From contig NZ_AOIJ01000033.1 of assembly GCF_000337175.1 (NCBI RefSeq), positions 62,001 through 126,000 of the forward strand: a stretch of 64,000 nt of DNA, given 5' to 3'. Position numbers and translations under genes: made by a program. Every line of letters starts with the position of its first letter. The stretch's first letter is position 1. The notes beneath the pieces were generated by a model. The model did not search any database. It was given only the letters and a program-made list of their open reading frames with translations, and was not told the DNA's origin. The DNA comes from Natrinema gari JCM 14663. GTDB lineage: Archaea; Halobacteriota; Halobacteria; Halobacteriales; Natrialbaceae. This document shows positions 16,201-25,508 of the stretch, piece after piece.

Positions 16201-18891
16201 TTAGCCCGTGTTCTTCATGCCGGCCGCGATTCCCTTGACCGTCAGCCGCAGGGTCCGCTCTTCGATGTCCGTCCGATGGGTGCGGTTGAGCAAGTAGACC
16301 TGCAGCATGTTCAGCGGGTCGACGTAGGGGTTCCGCCGCTCCAGGTTTTCGCCGAGCCAATCGCGGGTATGGAGGGTCTCGCGCTGGCCGATCTCGGTGA
16401 TCAGATCGGTCGTTCGCTCGTACTCGCCGGCAACGCGGGGGAAGAACCGATCGCGAAGGTCGTCGGCCGCCATCTCGGCGTACCGCTCGGCGATCTCGAG
16501 TTCGGTTCGCGACAGCGAGAGCGCGGCGTTGTCCAGCGTCGTCTGGAAGAACGGCCACTCGTCGTACATCTCCTGTAGGGTTTCCATCGAGCCACCGTCC
16601 TCGAGGTAGGCTTCGACGCCGGTCGCGATCGCGTACCAGCCGGGCAGGATACACCGCGATTGGGTCCAGGAGAACACCCACGGGATCGCCCGCAGGTCCT
16701 CGACGGTGCGCTCGCCCGACCTGGAGGCCGGCCGCGACCCCAGGTCGAGGTCTTCGATGACCGTAATTGGGGTCGCCTGTTCGAAGTACTGGACGAACCC
16801 GTCGCTCTCGAGGAGGTCGCGATACTCCCGGCGGGCGGCGTCGGCCATGGTCTCCATGGCGTCGATCCACTCCTCGTGGACTTCTTCCTCGGGCTGGTCG
16901 ATCGCCTGTTTGCGTGCCCGGAGCTGCGCGTTGAGCATCTGTTCGATGTTACGCTCGGCGATACGGGGGTTGGCGTACTTCTCGGCGATCGCTTCGCCCT
17001 GTTCGGTGAACTTGACCTGCCCCGTGACCGTCGAGTTCGGCAAGGCGAGCAGCGCCTCGTTCATCGGGCCGCCACCTCGCGAGATCGAGCCGCCCCGGCC
17101 GTGGAACAGCCGCATCGTCACGTCGTGGTCGTCGCAGATCTCGCCCAATCGGCGCTGGTTTTTGTATAACGACCAGTTGGCTGCGAGGAAGCCATTTTCC
17201 TTGTTCGAGTCCGAGTAGCCGAGCATGATCTCCTGGGTCCGGCCGCGGGCCTCGAGCACCTGCGCGTAGGCCTCGTTCTCGAACAGCGATCCCATGATCC
17301 GACGCGCCCCCGAGAGGGCGTACTCGGTTTCCAAGAGCGGGACGATGTCGATTCCGGCGTGCTCGGGAAGGGAGACGACGCCGGCCTGATCGGCCAGGAA
17401 CAGTACTTCGAGGACGTGGCTCGGTTCCTCGGTCATCGAGATGCAGTAGGTGTCGATGGCGTTGACGCCGTACTCGGTCTGCCAGTCCGCGAGGCTGTCG
17501 AACAGCCGGAGGACCCGCGCCGAGTCGGCCGAGAGTTCGTCAGTGTCACCCAGATCGATCACCGACTCGTCCTGTAACACGGCGTCGGTCAGGAACTCGA
17601 CGCGCTCGGCCTCCGAAAGGCCGTGGTAGTCGATCCCTTCGGCCTCGAGGGCGTCCGCGATGGCGTCGGTGTGTTTCGCCTGATGCTCGCGCAGATCGAG
17701 ACTGGCAAGCGAGAAGCCGAACGTGGCGACCTGCCGGCGGATGGGATCGACGTGGGCGTCGACGACGCTCTCGGCCCCGTTGTTGCGCAGGCTCGTCGCG
17801 ATGACCTCGAGATCCGCGAGGAGGGCGTCGACATCGTCGTAACCGCCCGGGCGCACGTCGCCCACGCGGCGGAGTCGCTCCCGCATGAGTTTGAGCTTCT
17901 GTCGGTAGGGCTCGCCGGGGTAGCGCTCTTCGGCCGTGCGAGCGCTCCCGGGGAGCCGGTCCCGATCGCGCTCGAGGGAGGCCTGGAACTCGGAGCCGGC
18001 GTCGATCCGACTCCCGTCCTGACTCAGCACCCCGGAGAGGCGCTTGAGTTGGGTTCGGTACTGCTCTAAGATGACCGAGCGCTGGCGCTCGAGGGTGGTG
18101 GCGGTCACGTCGGGGGTCACGTAGGGGTTGCCGTCGCGGTCGCTGCCCGCCCACGAGCGGAACTCGAAGAGCTTCGGAATGTCGATGTCGCCGGGGATCT
18201 CCGCGTCGATCGCGTCGTCGAGTTCGTCGTAGACCTCGCCGACGACCTCGAACAGCGTGTTCTCGAGGTACCACTGGACGTTGCGCGCCTCGTCTTCGGG
18301 TTCGGGCTGACGATTGCGGACCTGCGGGGTCTGCCAGAGGCTCGTGACCTCCGCGTCGATGTCCCGCCAGAGTTGGCGCTCCTCCTTGTCGGTCAGCAGC
18401 CGCTCGTCTAAGGTCTCGAGGGACGTCGAAATATCCCTGAGTTTGGATTTGACGGTCTTGCGACGGGCCTCGGTCGGGTGGGCGGTAAACGTCGGTTCGA
18501 TCAGGACGTCGTCCAGCACTTGCTGGACGGTTTCGATGTCGGCATCGCTGAGTTCCGCGGCCGCGGTCTCGAGGCTGTCGTCGAGGGTTCCTTCGTGGGA
18601 CTCAGTGCGGATCGTGCGAACCCGTTCGCGCTCCTCGGCGAGGTTGATCAGTTCGAAATAGGTCGTGAACGCGCGAGCGACGATCCGCTGTTGATGCGGC
18701 GAGAGCCCCTCCAGTTCCGTGACGAGGGAGTCTCGCGACTCGCGGTCCCCCGATCGGTACTCGATCGCGGCCTGTCGACTGGATTCGACGGTCTCGAACG
18801 ACCTGCGGGACGTCTGCTCCTCGAGGACGGTCCCGAGCAACGCACCGAGTTCGCGAACGTCTTGTCGGACGTCCCTGTTGTGGAGTCGCAT
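16201..18891 (-). CDS. ppc: Phosphoenolpyruvate carboxylase
   Basis: An 896-residue protein, the normal length of the bacterial-type enzyme. Signatures are TAHPTEARRKTV (catalytic His), GYSDSNKENGF, FHGRGGSISRGGGP and QMLNAQLRARKQ. It carboxylates PEP to oxaloacetate to refill the citric-acid cycle. The chain ends KGIAAGMKNTG, close to the typical C-terminal signature. It is a single gene; a TATA-like GTTTTTACCAC (18912-18922, minus strand) is 21-31 bases before the ATG, so it should be transcribed nearly leaderless. Confidence 0.97.
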   Translation of the reverse strand: MRLHNRDVRQDVRELGALLGTVLEEQTSRRSFETVESSRQAAIEYRSGDRESRDSLVTELEGLSPHQQRIVARAFTTYFELINLAEERERVRTIRTESHEGTLDDSLETAAAELSDADIETVQQVLDDVLIEPTFTAHPTEARRKTVKSKLRDISTSLETLDERLLTDKEERQLWRDIDAEVTSLWQTPQVRNRQPEPEDEARNVQWYLENTLFEVVGEVYDELDDAIDAEIPGDIDIPKLFEFRSWAGSDRDGNPYVTPDVTATTLERQRSVILEQYRTQLKRLSGVLSQDGSRIDAGSEFQASLERDRDRLPGSARTAEERYPGEPYRQKLKLMRERLRRVGDVRPGGYDDVDALLADLEVIATSLRNNGAESVVDAHVDPIRRQVATFGFSLASLDLREHQAKHTDAIADALEAEGIDYHGLSEAERVEFLTDAVLQDESVIDLGDTDELSADSARVLRLFDSLADWQTEYGVNAIDTYCISMTEEPSHVLEVLFLADQAGVVSLPEHAGIDIVPLLETEYALSGARRIMGSLFENEAYAQVLEARGRTQEIMLGYSDSNKENGFLAANWSLYKNQRRLGEICDDHDVTMRLFHGRGGSISRGGGPMNEALLALPNSTVTGQVKFTEQGEAIAEKYANPRIAERNIEQMLNAQLRARKQAIDQPEEEVHEEWIDAMETMADAARREYRDLLESDGFVQYFEQATPITVIEDLDLGSRPASRSGERTVEDLRAIPWVFSWTQSRCILPGWYAIATGVEAYLEDGGSMETLQEMYDEWPFFQTTLDNAALSLSRTELEIAERYAEMAADDLRDRFFPRVAGEYERTTDLITEIGQRETLHTRDWLGENLERRNPYVDPLNMLQVYLLNRTHRTDIEERTLRLTVKGIAAGMKNTG

Positions 18892-19275
18892 ATCGTGTGG
18901 ATGTGCGTGACGTGGTAAAAACCCCTAGCAGGAGCAGGACTCCGCTCATACATCGTTTTCCGTGATAGTTACTGGTGACGATACCCGGTTTGCGGGTGGC
19001 CGTCGCGATCCGTCCGGTCGTCGACTCGGTCGCTATCGGTCTCGGAACGAGATTGCGGATATTTACTACGAATATAAATTATTTCTGCAACCGATGGCGT
19101 TCGGATGGCCCACACGAACGGTACCGGTATTCAATTTCGAACGGCGGCTGGTCAGCGCCGCCGGATTATCTCACCGGCCAGACGCTCGGACGGAACTCGG
19201 TCGCGTCGGATCGCCGACGGCGGACCCGAACGGTCTCGGTCGACCCTCTGTGCAACCGGACAGCGCGGTGACGCG
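18892..19275 (+). other. Gene-free stretch with an AT-rich island
   Basis: Apart from the ppc promoter, nothing coding is convincing. An AT-rich patch at about 19057-19085 (ATATTTACTACGAATATAAA followed by TTATTTC) stands out sharply from its surroundings. It could be a promoter in either direction or a termination region for the downstream epimerase gene's opposite side, but no gene starts at the expected distance. Confidence 0.4.
18912..18922 (-). promoter_or_regulatory. TATA box of ppc
   Basis: On the minus strand GTTTTTACCAC lies 21-31 bases before the ppc ATG. Confidence 0.55.
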
Positions 19276-20205
19276 TCACCCGTCCGTATACTGCGCACAG
19301 ACCCGCCGGATTCCCTCCTCGAAGTCGATCCGGGGTTCCCAGCCCGCTGCTTCGCGGATCTTCGCGGCATCGGCACAGGTGTCGTGGACGTAGACCGACT
19401 CGGGAATCGGGTTTTCGACGTACTCGGGTTGGACATCGGTTCCGAGTTCGTCGTTTATCATGTCGACGACCGTGTTGAAGTCGTACGCCTCCCCCGTCCC
19501 GAGGTTATAGATGCCGTCGAGTTCGTTCGCCGCGGCCCGCTCGAGTCCCCGGACGATGTCGGAGACGTGCGTGAAGTCCCGCGTCTGGGTGCCGTCGCCG
19601 TAGAGAACGGGCGACTCGCCGGCGGCGATGTCGTCGGCGAACTGCGCGATCACGTTGGCGTACTCGCCCTTGTGTTCCTCGGCACCGCCGTACCCCTGAT
19701 AGACCGAGAAAAAGCGCAGGCCGGCCATCGACATGTCGTAGTGATTCGAGAAGTACTCGCCGTAGCGTTCGCGGGCCAGTTTCGAGGCCTCGTAGCCCGT
19801 GTTCACGTGGACGTCCATGTCTTCCGGCGACGGCTCGGTTCGGCTGCCGTAGATCGACGAGGTCGAGGCGTAGACGACCGTCTCACAGCCGTCCTGTCGC
19901 GCCTGCTCGACCACGTTGACGAATCCCTCGACGTTCACCCTGGCACCGGTCCTTGGGTCCTCCTCGTGCATCGCATAGGAGGACAGCGCCGCCAGGTGGA
20001 ACACCACGTCGACGGCCGTCGGCAGGTCGTCGTCCAGCACGCTCGCATCGACGAAATCGATGTCGTCGGACAGGTTCTCGGGCGTCCCCAAATAACAGTC
20101 GTCGACGACGGTCACGTCGTTGTCCTCGGCGAGGTGGTTCGCCAGATTCGATCCGATAAATCCCGCGCCCCCGGTGACGAGGACGGATTGTGCCTCGAGA
20201 GCCAT
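19276..20205 (-). CDS. NAD-dependent sugar epimerase/dehydratase (UDP-glucose 4-epimerase-like)
   Basis: A 309-residue extended SDR: VTGGAGFIGSNLANHL (NAD loop), DVVFHLAALSS, ASTSSIYGS (catalytic Ser/Thr) and GYEASKLARERY (Tyr-x3-Lys). Such enzymes epimerise or dehydrate nucleotide sugars for glycoprotein and S-layer glycans. The ATG at 20205 (MALEAQSVLVTGG) begins just before the Rossmann strand; the 56 codons upstream in frame look non-coding. No glycosyltransferases are nearby, so the exact sugar is open. Confidence 0.92.
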   Translation of the reverse strand: MALEAQSVLVTGGAGFIGSNLANHLAEDNDVTVVDDCYLGTPENLSDDIDFVDASVLDDDLPTAVDVVFHLAALSSYAMHEEDPRTGARVNVEGFVNVVEQARQDGCETVVYASTSSIYGSRTEPSPEDMDVHVNTGYEASKLARERYGEYFSNHYDMSMAGLRFFSVYQGYGGAEEHKGEYANVIAQFADDIAAGESPVLYGDGTQTRDFTHVSDIVRGLERAAANELDGIYNLGTGEAYDFNTVVDMINDELGTDVQPEYVENPIPESVYVHDTCADAAKIREAAGWEPRIDFEEGIRRVCAQYTDG

Positions 20206-20407
20206 ACCGGAGAAGTCATTCGACGGGCAATAGGTGTTGGGAAACGCCGAGGGTCCGTCGGCCGATCGTGGCCACAACCGGAACCCGGTCCCGACCGGAC
20301 ACCGACGGGTTCTCGCGGGTGCTCGGAGACCCATGGACGATCGGTTCCCGCCGTTCGGGCTGCCTCGTCCCACAGACTCTTGCTACCACATACCACATCC
20401 CACGGGT

Positions 20408-20860
20408 ATGCGCTACTACGAGGATATCGACATCGGGGATATTCACGAATTCGGCGAGTACCACGTCACGAAAGCGGAAATCATCGAGTTCGCGGAGCAG
20501 TACGACCCGCAGCCGTTCCACACCGACGAGGACGCCGCCGAGGATTCCGCGTTCGGCGAACTGGTCGCGTCGGGCTGGCATACTGCCGCCATGTGCATGC
20601 GTCTGCTCGTCGACGGGCCGCTCCAAAACCGGGCCAGCATGGGTGCCCGCGGCGTCGACGAACTCCGGTGGAAACGGCCAGTCAGACCGGGCGATACGCT
20701 CTCGATCCGCAGCGAAGTGGTCGACAAGCGCGTCTCCGAAACCGATCCCGAGCGCGGCTACGTCGACAGTTTCCTCGAGGGGATCACCCAGGACGGCGAC
20801 GTCGTCATCTCGTGGATCGGGCTCGGCATGATCGCGCGTCGGACTCCATCCGAAGAGTGA
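20408..20860 (+). CDS. MaoC-family dehydratase
   Basis: A 150-residue hot-dog-fold protein. The hydratase motif is YDPQPFHTDEDAAEDSAFG, followed by VASGWHTAA, with Asp and His of the active site intact. Members hydrate enoyl-CoA thioesters in fatty-acid or polyhydroxyalkanoate metabolism. ATG 20408 (MRYYEDIDIGD) is the natural start. No beta-oxidation genes are adjacent. Confidence 0.9.
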   Translation: MRYYEDIDIGDIHEFGEYHVTKAEIIEFAEQYDPQPFHTDEDAAEDSAFGELVASGWHTAAMCMRLLVDGPLQNRASMGARGVDELRWKRPVRPGDTLSIRSEVVDKRVSETDPERGYVDSFLEGITQDGDVVISWIGLGMIARRTPSEE

Positions 20861-21120
20861 GAACTGTCACGATACGTGTCGCGGCTCGAAGTCGAAACCC
20901 GGTCGGACGAGGGGCGCGGCCGTTCACGAGCATCGACGCAGGTACACTCACGGCACCCAGGAGATGGACACCCCACTCGAGTACGCGTTCGAGTGGGACG
21001 GAAGCCCTCACAGTCACTGTACACCTGCTCGCGCGGCGACCGTGCGAGCGGTGTCCGGTGTCGACCCGGGTCAGTCGAGACGAGAGCCCGCCAGGGACCC
21101 ACGCTGGCGTCGTCACCCGG

Positions 21121-22380
21121 TCACGGCTCGGTCGCCCGATCGCCGAGAAAAGTCCCGGTCGGCGTCTCCATGCCATCGATTGCGGCGGTAAACGCCCCTG
21201 TCGAGCTATTGAAGACGAGTAGCGTGCCCGCGTCCCAGCAACTCACGTAAACGTGGTCCCCGTCTCGAGTGAACTCCGGGTGAAGCGACCGCCCGTCAGC
21301 CCACTCGGTCGTGTCGATGACCGTCGAGACGACGAGTTCGTCGGGATCGATCTGATAGATGAATCCGTCGTTGTCCCTGTCGGTATCGTCGAAGACGACA
21401 TCCCCCCAGACGTACTCGCTGTCGGGATGTGCTGTACAGAACATGCCGTGGCCCGGAATCCGAACGTCGGCGATCGGCTCCCAGGTCTCGAGGTCCCACG
21501 CCGTTACGGCGTCGGTCATCACCGTGCCCATAATCCCGAGCCCGCGTCGCTCGTCGAGCGCGCCGGGGCTGGGATGTGGTGGTCCGGCGGTCGGGACTCG
21601 GCCGACGACCGTCCGCTGCCGAACGTCGAGAACGTAGAGGCAGTCCTCGGCCTGCGAGGCGAGATAGAAGTAACGGTCGTCCGGCGAGAACACGCCGTCA
21701 TGGAGCACCCGACCGACATCGATCTCGTCGACGATCGGGAACTCGGGTTCGCCGTAGTCGACGAACCAGACCGTCCCTGCGTCCTTCAACACGAGCAGGA
21801 AACAGCGTTCCCCCGGCACGTCACGGACGGTACAGATCCGCGAGGCGATCGACTGCCCGTCGGCATCGACCGCGTGGGCCGGGATTCGATGCAGCGGCTC
21901 GAGCGTATCCGCATCGAGGATGACGGCGTGGTTGGGGTTGTAGTAGCCCGCGATGAGGAACGCCGAGCCCGCAGAGATTGCGATCGCCCGCCCCGACGTA
22001 CCGGCACGGATCCGCGCGACGAGTTCGCCGCCGAAGAGATCGAGCTTGCTCACCCACCCCTGCCGCGACTGGACGTACGCGTACGCGCCCTCGCGATCGT
22101 TCGCGGGCAACTGCCGGTGGAAAACGATCGAGTGGGGTGCTCGGCCCACGCCGTCGATGCGGCCGACGCACTCGTGGCGAGTGGTATCGACCAGCGAAAC
22201 CGATCCGGGCCGTCGCTCCGCGACGACCAGGAGGTCCCGCAGATCCGTGACGCCGTGTCGGGGCGCATCCGGCAGCACACGCTCCTCGGACCGCGTTTCG
22301 CGGGAGTCGGCGATTGCCTCGAGTGCCATCTCGCGAAACGACGGCGGCCTGACCGTACTGGCGGCGAGTTGCTCGCTCAT
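21121..22380 (-). CDS. Cytochrome d1 / NirF-like beta-propeller protein
   Basis: A 419-residue protein with repeated beta-propeller blades of the cytochrome-d1 type: VVAERRPGSVSLVDTT, RAIAISAGSAFLIAGYYNP, VLHDGVFSPDDRYFYLASQ, PGHGMFCTAHPD and VYVSCWDAGTLLVFNSS. There is no N-terminal heme-c CxxCH and no signal peptide, so it is nearer to NirF/NirN-like proteins than to the nitrite reductase itself. It is the last of three co-oriented genes with the TusA-like and CopD-like proteins, though 110 bases and a possible own TATA (GTATTTTCG near 22410) separate it. Heme binding is an inference. Confidence 0.8.
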   Translation of the reverse strand: MSEQLAASTVRPPSFREMALEAIADSRETRSEERVLPDAPRHGVTDLRDLLVVAERRPGSVSLVDTTRHECVGRIDGVGRAPHSIVFHRQLPANDREGAYAYVQSRQGWVSKLDLFGGELVARIRAGTSGRAIAISAGSAFLIAGYYNPNHAVILDADTLEPLHRIPAHAVDADGQSIASRICTVRDVPGERCFLLVLKDAGTVWFVDYGEPEFPIVDEIDVGRVLHDGVFSPDDRYFYLASQAEDCLYVLDVRQRTVVGRVPTAGPPHPSPGALDERRGLGIMGTVMTDAVTAWDLETWEPIADVRIPGHGMFCTAHPDSEYVWGDVVFDDTDRDNDGFIYQIDPDELVVSTVIDTTEWADGRSLHPEFTRDGDHVYVSCWDAGTLLVFNSSTGAFTAAIDGMETPTGTFLGDRATEP

Positions 22381-22490
22381 TGGTCCTACGTCCCGTTTTC
22401 GCTTCGTTCGAAAATACACGGCCGCGAATACGTTCGGGCAGTCACTACCGGGCCACGGGATCGGCCGGCGAGACCGAACCGGTCACCGAT

Positions 22491-22775
22491 CTATTCCCCG
22501 CCGATTTCGAGGTACGTCGTGTACTCCGTCCGAAACAGCCCGCTCCGGTCCGTTTCGATCGCGAGCAGCTCGTGATCGGTCTGGGCCGCCAACTGCGCGT
22601 ACTCGCGTTTCGCCCGCCGATCCGTGCTCCGGATGCGCAGTATCGCGCCGCCCTCTCCGTCCTCGAGCGCGCGCTGGACGCGGGCGATCCCGCTCGCACA
22701 GCCCGTGCCACGGTTGTCGACCGTCATATCGGGGTCGACGGCGGGTGCCGTTTCGGGGATCGCTCCCTCAGTCAT
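22491..22775 (-). CDS. TusA-like sulfur-carrier-fold protein
   Basis: A 94-residue protein with one conserved cysteine near the start of the first helix (DNRGTGCASGIARVQRAL, Cys26). A strand and helix pattern like TusA/SirA/YedF follows, ending FRTEYTTYLEIGGE. The canonical CPxP is replaced by CASG, so classic sulfur transfer is not assured. Its ATG at 22775 lies 8 bases inside the end of the CopD-like gene, so the two are translationally coupled. Confidence 0.75.
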   Translation of the reverse strand: MTEGAIPETAPAVDPDMTVDNRGTGCASGIARVQRALEDGEGGAILRIRSTDRRAKREYAQLAAQTDHELLAIETDRSGLFRTEYTTYLEIGGE

Positions 22776-23751
22776 CGGCGGTCCCCTCCGTTGGCGCGGC
22801 CGGCGACTCGTCCGCTCCGACCTCCTCGAGATCACAGACGCCGTCGATGGGCGAGCAGGCCCGCCACAGCGGACAGAGGTTGAAGATGACGGCCAGCAGT
22901 CCGATGATGCCGACCTTGGCGAGGACGGCGATCCCGATCGGCGTGGCGACGTAGGTCTCGAGCCGAACGCCGAAGGCCGTGACGGCCTGAACGAGCCCCG
23001 TCAGGAACAACAGCGGGATGATAAACCGCACCGCCCAGCGGAACCGCTCGAGTTGCTCGCCGGCGGCTCGCGCGACGGCGGCCGTCGGCCGCTGCTGGCC
23101 CGTCGGGACGGCGACGAAGATGTTCCAGACGGCCCCGCCGATCCACGCAACGAACGCGAGGAGGTGGATCGTTCGGACGGCCGCCGCGATCGGGCCGAAC
23201 CCGCGGAGGCTCACCTCCGCGAGTCCCGTCCCCGCGACGACCGCAAGCGCCAGTGCCAGCGCGAGGAGACCGACCGGCCACCGGAACTGTTCGTCGACCG
23301 GTCCGGCCCCTCGCGCCGTCACGACGAGGGTGCCGAACCACGCCGCGAGCAGAACGCCGAGGCCGACGACGAGCGGGCCGCTTCCGAGTCTCGAGGCGTA
23401 CGCCGCGAGAACGACCGGGCCGGTCACCGCGAGGACGGCGACGGCCCCAGTCGCGATCCCGTCGAAGCGCGCGTACATCTCCGCACAGTAGTCGCCGGCA
23501 CCCGTCTCGAGGTCCCGTGGCCGAACGAAGCAGTGTTTCCAGACGAGTCCGCCGGTGAGGACCCCCAGTGCGACGAAGTAAAGCCACTTGGCGAGCGTGA
23601 CGGCCGCCGACTGGCCCCCGAGCCGTCCGCTCACCCACGTCCCGGCCAGCGAGCCCGCCAGGATCACGACGAGCGCGACCTTCGGCAGCACGTACCTATC
23701 GAAGAGATCTGTCGCGGCGGTCGTCTGCATCGTCGCCGGTGGATCGGACAT
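22768..23751 (-). CDS. CopD-like polytopic membrane protein
   Basis: A 327-residue protein with about eight membrane spans. It resembles the CopD domain: RTIHLLAFVAWIGGAVWN with its conserved His and Trp, then RFRWAVRFIIPLLFLTG. Cysteines cluster in the C-terminal tail (NLCPLWRACSPIDGVC) and near KHCFVRP. CopD proteins move copper or bind heme in bacteria. It heads an operon with a TusA-like and a d1-like protein. The ATG at 23751 is preferred over an upstream Met. Confidence 0.8.
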   Translation of the reverse strand: MSDPPATMQTTAATDLFDRYVLPKVALVVILAGSLAGTWVSGRLGGQSAAVTLAKWLYFVALGVLTGGLVWKHCFVRPRDLETGAGDYCAEMYARFDGIATGAVAVLAVTGPVVLAAYASRLGSGPLVVGLGVLLAAWFGTLVVTARGAGPVDEQFRWPVGLLALALALAVVAGTGLAEVSLRGFGPIAAAVRTIHLLAFVAWIGGAVWNIFVAVPTGQQRPTAAVARAAGEQLERFRWAVRFIIPLLFLTGLVQAVTAFGVRLETYVATPIGIAVLAKVGIIGLLAVIFNLCPLWRACSPIDGVCDLEEVGADESPAAPTEGTADD

Positions 23752-23918
23752 CGTGCAGTCACCTACCCGTCCCTCGTGGCTCACCGACGCTAAGTTCGGT
23801 CACGGACATATTCGCATCCCGGTTCACGGCGGCCGCTGGAGAGGGATCGATGCGGATCCCCGAACATCTCCGGAGACAGCGTTTGGGACGTGTCCGCCGA
23901 AGGATCACCCCACGTCCG

Positions 23919-24830
23919 ATGAGCGAGACACCGACGGCGGCTGACCGACCGACGACAGTCCGGTGGGAGCGGTCACCGCACGACGAGTTCTCCGCGCCGA
24001 TCATCGCCCGACTCCCCTACGCCGAACTCAAACTCGAGCACCCCGCCCTCGAGCCGACCGGCTACGGCGAGTCGTTCTTCCCGGACGCCGTGCCGTACGC
24101 GTCCGGCGACGCGCACCGGGTCTTCTACTGGCGTTCGGCGCTGCGGGGCGGAGCCGGTGACATCGGGTCGCCGGCGACCTGGGAGGGAATCTGTGCGACG
24201 CCGGCGACGCTCGCGGTCCTCCCGACGAGCGAGTCGACCGCGTTCGACCTCGTTTCCTCGCGGGGGACCGCGACGGCAGTCACGGTCGACGCGACGGTCG
24301 CCGGCGAGTCGACGACCGCACTCCTCGAGTCGTACGCCGCTCCGACCGTTCGCGTTCTCGAGCGAAGCGAATCAGGCCTTCGACTGGTCGCCGAGGGGAC
24401 CGAATACGCCGTTCGAACGGGAACGCGACGCCGGATTTCGCTCGCCGAGCGGACGGTCGAACGGGCCGACGGTGGCGACGGACCGACGACGACCACGCCC
24501 GAACTCGTCGTGCGAGTCCCCGGCGAGCGGGAACTACACCACCCGGCCCTCGGTGCCGACTATCGGCTGTTCCCGTCGTTCGGGGTGGCCCTCGAGACCG
24601 TGCCGAGCCCCCTTCCCGTGCCGACGACGAACGGCGAACTCGACCACGCGGCGCTCGCGGAGTCGCTTTCGCTCGACCTGTCGGCACGTCCCTATCCCGA
24701 ACGCGTCCTCTGGCAGGCGATCGCCACCACCGCGTTCGACCCCCACGCCCGCTCCGAGGCCGTGCCCCGTCTCTGCCAATTCCCAACGGGACACATCGGG
24801 CTCTCGGTCGATCGGGACATCGGCGGGTAA
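23919..24830 (+). CDS. Hypothetical haloarchaeal protein
   Basis: A 303-residue soluble protein that I do not recognise. It starts MSETPTAADRPTTVRWERSP and is rich in short beta-strand-like segments (TALLESYAAPTVRVLERSES, LVVRVPGERELHHPAL). There is no signal peptide, membrane span or metal cluster. It is divergent from the CopD-like operon, with 167 bases between the starts. Upstream in-frame codons back to 23739 overlap that operon's start and look non-coding. Confidence 0.65.
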   Translation: MSETPTAADRPTTVRWERSPHDEFSAPIIARLPYAELKLEHPALEPTGYGESFFPDAVPYASGDAHRVFYWRSALRGGAGDIGSPATWEGICATPATLAVLPTSESTAFDLVSSRGTATAVTVDATVAGESTTALLESYAAPTVRVLERSESGLRLVAEGTEYAVRTGTRRRISLAERTVERADGGDGPTTTTPELVVRVPGERELHHPALGADYRLFPSFGVALETVPSPLPVPTTNGELDHAALAESLSLDLSARPYPERVLWQAIATTAFDPHARSEAVPRLCQFPTGHIGLSVDRDIGG

Positions 24831-24875
24831 TCGGTCGGCGAACGGCCACCGTGCCGAGCGGGCGATGGCCGACGA

Positions 24876-25508
24876 TCAGGGGTCAGCGAAGAGCAACCGG
24901 TCTCTGACCGTCTCGGCGACGCCGTTCAAGTGAGCCTGTCCGAACATCGCTACGAGAAACGCGCCGAGCGTATTGAACATGAGATCGCGGACCGTGTCAT
25001 CGAGACCGTGCTGGGCCAGCGGCATCGTGAGCCCGGTTTCCGCGGCGACGAGATCGAGCGCGTACTCGAACAGTTCCCAGCCGACGCCGAAGGCCATCAC
25101 GACCACGAAGATGTAGACGAACGCGATCCGACGCGGGATGTGGATGTCCGCGACGTGCAGATCGATCGCTCGAGCGGTCGTATAGCCGATGCCGGCGATC
25201 AGCGAGGCCGACAGCGCGTGGGTGAGATGGTCCCACCAGCCGATACGGCCGTACAGGCCCGCCGACCCGAGCGTATGGAGGAACACGGCGGACGTAACCC
25301 ACAGGGCAAGCCACGGATCGAGCGGCAAGTCGTAGTTCCGTTCCAGCAAGGCCGGCAGAAACGTGATCAGCAGTCCGATGCCGCCGTTGAAGACCGCTTT
25401 CGGCTGGCCCGCGACGACGCCGTACGCGACGAGTCCGACGAGAAAGAGTTGCAGCACTCGGGTGAGTCGTCGCTGGGTTCGCATCGAGGGGCGCGGGAGA
25501 CCACTCAT
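24876..25508 (-). CDS. Membrane protein, YjdF/DUF2238-like
   Basis: A 210-residue protein with about five to six spans. Features are a WWDHLTHALSASLIAGIGY segment, a Glu in the next helix (GVGWELFEYALDLV), and DDTVRDLMFNTLGAFLVAMF near the end. The H-x2-HAL, WELxEY and DDTxxDLxxNxxG pattern is characteristic of YjdF/DUF2238 membrane proteins of unknown function. Its ATG overlaps the stop of the upstream gene by 4 bases, so the two form an operon. Confidence 0.75.
   Translation of the reverse strand: MSGLPRPSMRTQRRLTRVLQLFLVGLVAYGVVAGQPKAVFNGGIGLLITFLPALLERNYDLPLDPWLALWVTSAVFLHTLGSAGLYGRIGWWDHLTHALSASLIAGIGYTTARAIDLHVADIHIPRRIAFVYIFVVVMAFGVGWELFEYALDLVAAETGLTMPLAQHGLDDTVRDLMFNTLGAFLVAMFGQAHLNGVAETVRDRLLFADP

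Noticed and set aside
19105..21222. 705-codon open frame on the plus strand
   Set aside because: It lies opposite the epimerase gene and runs through the MaoC gene in another frame; composition is Arg/Val/Asp-rich mirror coding typical of GC-rich antisense frames.
22624..23793. 389-codon open frame opposite the CopD-like gene
   Set aside because: Almost wholly Arg, Asp, Glu, Gly and Pro, as expected when a membrane gene in GC-rich DNA is read backwards.
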